Origin: Acidobacteriota bacterium
GTDB lineage: Bacteria > Acidobacteriota > Blastocatellia > RBC074
Length of the DNA stretch: 10,604 bases
Assembly (NCBI GenBank): GCA_013140935.1
Contig: JABFSD010000362.1
Span: forward strand, 1-10,604
Direction: 5' to 3'
Shown here: piece after piece, positions 7,128-10,604 of the stretch
Numbering within the stretch: position 1 is the first letter of the stretch
Layout: every line of letters starts with the position of its first letter
Notes under the pieces: generated by a model
Seen by the model: only the letters and a program-made list of their open reading frames with translations
Database searches by the model: none
Told to the model about the DNA's origin: nothing
Translations under genes and position numbers: made by a program

Positions 7128-10040
7128 TCAAAACAAAATCCGTAACCCCAGTTGCATCACTCTTCCGCCCGTCGAACCGATGATGCGGCCTGCGTTCGCG
7201 TTCGGACTCGACGCCGGGCCGATGCGCGTATCGGGTTCGTTCAGGTTGGCGTGGTTGGGAAAGTTGAACGATTCAGTCACGAATTCGAGCGAAGTGTCGG
7301 AGGTGATTTCGACGCGCTTGGTGAGCGAGAGGTGATGGAATTGTTCGAGCGGGCCGCGCAGCGTCGGATGCGTGCGTCCCGCGTTGCCCAAAGTGAAATC
7401 GTCGGGTTGCGCAAAGGCCGCCGGGTTGAACCATTGCTCTGCCGTAGGATTTTCAACGTGTGGGTCAACGCCGGGCACGGCGTTGGCGCGCAATCCGCCG
7501 ATGAGCGTCGCAGTGCGATTAAAGAGCGGGCGAATGCTCAAAGGGTTGCCGCCGACCACTGACGTGATGCCGCTCAGGCTCCAACTGCCGAACACATGCG
7601 CGAGCGGGCTGCCATCGTTGAGAAAGCGTCTGGCTTTGCCGAAAGGCAATTCATAAGTGTAATTCACCGAAAGGCTGTGCGTGATGTCACCCGTCGAGAG
7701 CGACCATTCTTCGCGCAGGTTGTCGGGGTCTTGCGGAAAACCCGATGAATAGTTGTCCATCAATTTGCTGAAGCGATAAACGACGCGACCGAATACGCCT
7801 TGCGACAAACGTTTGTCGAGCGTCATCGTCAGCGCGTGCCCCGCGTAATCGCCCGCCGGATAAAGGCCGCCGAGTTCGAAGCTACGGTATTGCGGATAGG
7901 GGCGCAGCGAATTGCGAAAGGCGTCGTCATACAACCGCTCGCCGTATGGCAACAGCGATACGCGATAAGGGTTCACGCGAATCAAACTGTCAACGTATTG
8001 TTGTGTACCGCGCAACCCGGTGTAACGCGCTTCGAGTTGCATGGTGAGCGGCAGTTCGCGTTGCAGGCTGAACGTCCATTGCTGGTCAATCGGCAAGACG
8101 CCGTTGCGGTTGATGAAATCAGGTTCAGTGCCGTTCGCTGCGGTCGCATCAAGATCGGGCGGCAATCTGAAATTCAACGGCAAGCCAGAACGCAGCGTAA
8201 AAACTGGTTGCAACTGTTCGTTGGGCGAAATGAATACAGGCGCGGCGTTGAAGCCTTGCGTGCCGAAATGCCGCGCCGAGCCTGTCACGATGTAGCTGTT
8301 GTAATTCAGGCTGTAACCCACGCGCATCACCGTGCGGCGGTCGTTGAATGGATTCAGACTCAAGCTAATCTCTGGTTCAAACTTCGTCGTCGTCGGTTGC
8401 AAGCCGCGTCCGAGGCCGTCTTTTCCGGCAAAGATCAACGCACCGGGCTGACCGTTCGCAGGGTTGACATGATCAAGCGAAACCGTTGATTGCCGGTCAT
8501 ATTTTTCAATGCGCGGCGTAGAAATTTCGAAGCTCACGCCTACGTTCAAAGTCACGCCCGGTCGCACGCGATATTCGTCTGAAGCGTTGAGATCAATGAA
8601 AGTGTTCCGCCAATAAGACGGATGCAGCACGATGGTTTCTTCGGCGCGCGTAACCTGTCCCAGCAAAAACGTAGCGAAGCCATTGCCCGTGTTGCGCAAG
8701 CCCGGCAAGCCCGTCAACGTCGTGCTGAACGTGAGCGCACCGGCGGGCGTGGCCGGACTGAATACGTTGGCGAAATAGCGGCGCGCTTGTCCGTTGAAAC
8801 GCAAGGTGTGGGCATCACGGTTCACCGATACCCCGACGGTCGCGTTGTAGTTATACGAACGATCACGAAACACCGGCTGGCGCGGCCCCAAACTGAGATA
8901 ACTGCCGCTGAAGAAAAAGCGCGGCAAGGCTTTTGAGAATACGCCTGACAGGTTGAATTGCTTTGGATAATCAATCGCCGCGTCGCCTTGCGGTAACGAA
9001 GTCTGGCTGTTGAAAGAAGTGCCGAGCCGAAAGTTCCATACGACTTTGGGCGAAGCCGTGAACGTGTTTTGCACCGTCATCTGGCCACTTTCGTAATCAT
9101 AACTCGGCGCTCCTGAATTGCCCGGCCCTGAAAAGAATTCGGGCGAGAGGCGGCGTCCGCGCGAAGCGTTCATCGAAAAACTCAGTTGCTGTTTTTCATC
9201 TAGCCGATGATCGAGCCGCGTGATGACGCCGTTCGCGCGATTGGCGAAGGGCGAATTGATCGTGTAGTTGTTTTGCAAAAACGGCCCGATGGCGATGTTC
9301 GCTCGTGGGTAAAGCGCGGTAAGCGCACGCGCCGTGGCATCAAGGCGATGGTCGGGAATCACATTGCCCGCGAACGCATCGCGCAAGTATTGCAGGTTGT
9401 CGAGCGCAATGGCTTTGGTCGGATCGTAGTTCGGATTGAGCCGCGTCGTCGCCGGATCGTAAAGCGTGAGCGGTTGTCCGGCGCTGTCTACGAGATCAGA
9501 AAAATCGCCGAGACGCTGGCGGTCGGTGGGCACGGTGAAAAGATAAGATTGCGCGATGCGTTCGCGCGTGCCTTCGTAAGAGAAAGAGAAATAGGTTTTT
9601 CCGCGTCCGTCATAGAGCCACGGCATGCGCACCGGCCCGCTGACCGTGAGGCCGAACTGATTACGCCGCAACAGCGATTTGGTCGTGCCGCCACGCTGGC
9701 GCACCTGATGCGGAATCGCGTCGAACAAATCGTTGCGCAAGTTTTCATACACGCGACCCGTGAGCGAATTCTGGCGTCCGGCGGATTTCAGGCGACCGGC
9801 TGTACCTTTCGCATTGGGCGCACCCATTTGTACGCGAAACTCATCGAGCGCCTTTTGCAATTCGCTCGGCGGACGCCGTCCAGAGGTGTTGGCCGGTGTC
9901 GGCGTAGGTTTCGGCGCAGCAGGTTTGTTTTGGTTTTGTGGTTCAGCGTCGCCGACCGATTGATTAACCGATTGCGCAAAAACGACGCAGCTATACAAAG
10001 CGAGTAAGGGAATTGCCAGGAACTTCATCAGAAACTTCAT
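7128..10040 (-). CDS. TonB-receptor-like (Oar-type) outer membrane beta-barrel lacking the plug
   Basis: A 970-residue exported protein. A signal peptide (1-22, ending VVFAQ) is followed by a Pro/Thr/Gln-rich linker (about 33-58). From about 64 it resembles the Oar-type TonB-dependent receptors common in Acidobacteria: ALDEFRVQ (64-71) looks like the last strand of the plug, SLTGRVYENLRNDLFDA (92-108) corresponds to the usual G-x-x-Y-E-F-x-R-N-D-x-x-D-A, then LLRRNQFG (123-130) and GKTYFSFSYEGTRER (147-161). The rest is a long series of amphipathic strands, ending in QLGLRILF, the C-terminal Phe expected for BAM-mediated insertion. The carboxypeptidase-regulatory domain and almost the whole plug, normally over 200 residues, are missing, and no TonB box is visible. 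Two starts are possible because the coding sequence opens with a repeat (MKFLMKFL): 10040 or 10028. First gene of the minus-strand run, divergent from the phosphatase. It may be a channel or a surface protein rather than an energised importer. Confidence 0.88.
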   Translation of the reverse strand: MKFLMKFLAIPLLALYSCVVFAQSVNQSVGDAEPQNQNKPAAPKPTPTPANTSGRRPPSELQKALDEFRVQMGAPNAKGTAGRLKSAGRQNSLTGRVYENLRNDLFDAIPHQVRQRGGTTKSLLRRNQFGLTVSGPVRMPWLYDGRGKTYFSFSYEGTRERIAQSYLFTVPTDRQRLGDFSDLVDSAGQPLTLYDPATTRLNPNYDPTKAIALDNLQYLRDAFAGNVIPDHRLDATARALTALYPRANIAIGPFLQNNYTINSPFANRANGVITRLDHRLDEKQQLSFSMNASRGRRLSPEFFSGPGNSGAPSYDYESGQMTVQNTFTASPKVVWNFRLGTSFNSQTSLPQGDAAIDYPKQFNLSGVFSKALPRFFFSGSYLSLGPRQPVFRDRSYNYNATVGVSVNRDAHTLRFNGQARRYFANVFSPATPAGALTFSTTLTGLPGLRNTGNGFATFLLGQVTRAEETIVLHPSYWRNTFIDLNASDEYRVRPGVTLNVGVSFEISTPRIEKYDRQSTVSLDHVNPANGQPGALIFAGKDGLGRGLQPTTTKFEPEISLSLNPFNDRRTVMRVGYSLNYNSYIVTGSARHFGTQGFNAAPVFISPNEQLQPVFTLRSGLPLNFRLPPDLDATAANGTEPDFINRNGVLPIDQQWTFSLQRELPLTMQLEARYTGLRGTQQYVDSLIRVNPYRVSLLPYGERLYDDAFRNSLRPYPQYRSFELGGLYPAGDYAGHALTMTLDKRLSQGVFGRVVYRFSKLMDNYSSGFPQDPDNLREEWSLSTGDITHSLSVNYTYELPFGKARRFLNDGSPLAHVFGSWSLSGITSVVGGNPLSIRPLFNRTATLIGGLRANAVPGVDPHVENPTAEQWFNPAAFAQPDDFTLGNAGRTHPTLRGPLEQFHHLSLTKRVEITSDTSLEFVTESFNFPNHANLNEPDTRIGPASSPNANAGRIIGSTGGRVMQLGLRILF

Positions 10041-10149
10041 AATGATAAAAACGGTATGGAGAACGCTCGCGCGCTCCGTTTTGAGATACGCACTATATCG
10101 CCGATAGGATACGAATTTCTCGCAACGGGTAAAGTCCGCGGCGCGTCTC

Positions 10150-10179
10150 TTGTCATACGTGAAAGCGGCGCACTATGCT
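10150..10179 (+). promoter_or_regulatory. Candidate sigma-70-type promoter of the phosphatase gene
   Basis: TTGTCA (10150-10155) and TATGCT (10174-10179) lie 18 bases apart, matching five and four of six consensus positions. The -10 box is about 40 bases before the ATG at 10220, leaving a short leader that contains the Shine-Dalgarno. Confidence 0.4.
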
Positions 10180-10205
10180 CGCGGCTGCATCCATCTCTAA
10201 ATCCC

Positions 10206-10211
10206 AAAGGA
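10206..10211 (+). promoter_or_regulatory. Shine-Dalgarno of the phosphatase gene
   Basis: AAAGGA ends eight bases before the ATG at 10220 and fixes that start; the encoded protein then opens directly with a signal peptide. Confidence 0.65.
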
Positions 10212-10219
10212 ATTCCATC

Positions 10220-10604
10220 ATGCGATTTCGTCTCGTGGTCTGGCTGTGTGTCTCGTTGGTGTTGAACAGTTCGCTCGCCTTCGCGCAAAGCGAAAAGAAG
10301 AAAAGCAAAAAAGCGGCGCGTCCACGTTTGGTCGTGAGCATCGTGATTGACCAGTTTCGCCACGATTATTTGCAACGCTTCGGCGATCAATTCGGCGAGG
10401 GCGGATTCAAACGCTTTCTGAATCAGGGCGCAGTCTTTGCCAACGCGAACTATATTCATTCGCCGACGGTGACGGCGTGCGGACACGCGACGGTGCTGTC
10501 GGGCGCTACACCTGCGTTGACCGGCATCATCGCCAACGAGTGGTATGACCGCGAACTCGGCAAAAACATTTCGAGCGCGTCGGATGATAAAGCTCAATTC
10601 AAAG
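10220..10604 (+). CDS. PafA-like secreted alkaline phosphatase, N-terminal part (3' end outside window)
   Basis: The first 128 residues of an alkaline-phosphatase-superfamily enzyme, cut by the window edge. A signal peptide (MRFRLVVWLC, hydrophobic to about 20, cleavage near AFAQ at 20-23) is followed by a Lys/Ser-rich spacer (24-35). The catalytic domain starts at RLVVSIVIDQFRHDYLQRFG: Asp44 is the first metal-binding aspartate. FGEGGFKRFLNQGAVFANA leads to SPTVTACGHATVLSGATP, where Thr85 before Ala-x-Gly-His is the expected nucleophile, and GIIANEWYDR carries Asn106. The spacings Asp44-Thr85 (41) and Thr85-Asn106 (21) equal those I recall for PafA (Asp38, Thr79, Asn100), a phosphate-insensitive phosphomonoesterase with a Thr nucleophile. 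A phosphodiesterase/nucleotide pyrophosphatase relative is the main alternative, since the residues that discriminate lie beyond the window. Expected location is the periplasm or outside, releasing phosphate from organic esters. Confidence 0.86.
   Translation, partial: MRFRLVVWLCVSLVLNSSLAFAQSEKKKSKKAARPRLVVSIVIDQFRHDYLQRFGDQFGEGGFKRFLNQGAVFANANYIHSPTVTACGHATVLSGATPALTGIIANEWYDRELGKNISSASDDKAQFK

Larger units (their letters stand above)
10041..10219. promoter_or_regulatory. Divergent promoter region between barrel gene and phosphatase gene
   Basis: This 179-bp gap must drive both the minus-strand four-gene run and the phosphatase. On the minus strand TATAGT (10092-10097) could be a -10 box, but no convincing -35 lies at normal spacing. 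The stretch 10061-10076 is rich in CGCG and GCGC without a clear stem-loop. No repeat of the 4647-4700 palindrome occurs here. Confidence 0.4.

Noticed and set aside
9207..10007. A 266-codon open frame on the + strand opposite the barrel gene
   Set aside because: It is Arg-rich with no domain pattern and antisense to a clear signal peptide and barrel-proximal motifs; it is a shadow frame.
10037..10597. A 186-codon open frame on the - strand at the right edge
   Set aside because: It overlaps the phosphatase gene, which has a signal peptide, a Shine-Dalgarno and catalytic-residue spacing. The minus-strand frame shows none of these and would also cross the divergent promoter.

Overview
The window looks like chromosomal DNA from an Acidobacteriota bacterium, probably of the Blastocatellia type. 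The basis is a protein of the VWFA-related acidobacterial domain family, an Oar-like (TonB-receptor-type) outer membrane barrel of the kind that is expanded in this phylum, and a moderate GC content (roughly mid-50s percent by eye). This is inference from gene content; there is no rRNA or other strong marker. No tRNA, rRNA, CRISPR array, insertion sequence or prophage gene was recognised.

Left part (1-1269, + strand): the C-terminal half of a major facilitator transporter, cut by the window edge, is followed by a secreted cupin protein whose ATG overlaps the transporter stop (ATGA). The two are translationally coupled.

Next (1280-4567, - strand): a UvrD/PcrA-type DNA helicase with an unusual disordered N-terminal extension, then 30 bases downstream an HslV-like proteasome-fold peptidase. 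The peptidase starts Met-Ser instead of Met-Thr but keeps the other active-site positions. No hslU-like ATPase gene lies beside it in the window.

Middle (4568-5481): a divergent intergenic region holds two tandem copies of a near-perfect 21-bp palindrome and precedes tlyA (+ strand, rRNA 2'-O-methyltransferase with S4 and FtsJ domains). tlyA ends at a strong 27-base stem-loop that separates it from the convergent operon on its right.

Right part (5482-10040, - strand): a tight four-gene run, read right to left. It comprises a 970-residue TonB-receptor-type outer membrane barrel that lacks the N-terminal carboxypeptidase-regulatory domain and almost all of the plug, a ribbon-helix-helix-like antitoxin, a RelE/ParE-family toxin overlapping it by ATGA, and a secreted VWFA-related protein. 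The last of these probably starts at a TTG whose Shine-Dalgarno sequence overlaps the toxin stop. Divergent from this run, across a 179-bp promoter region, a PafA-like secreted alkaline phosphatase begins at 10220 and runs off the right edge.

Most of the window is housekeeping or typical acidobacterial envelope content. The parts that merit a second look are the plug-less barrel, the toxin-antitoxin pair embedded in an envelope operon, the Ser-starting HslV-like peptidase next to pcrA, and the two palindromic elements bracketing tlyA.
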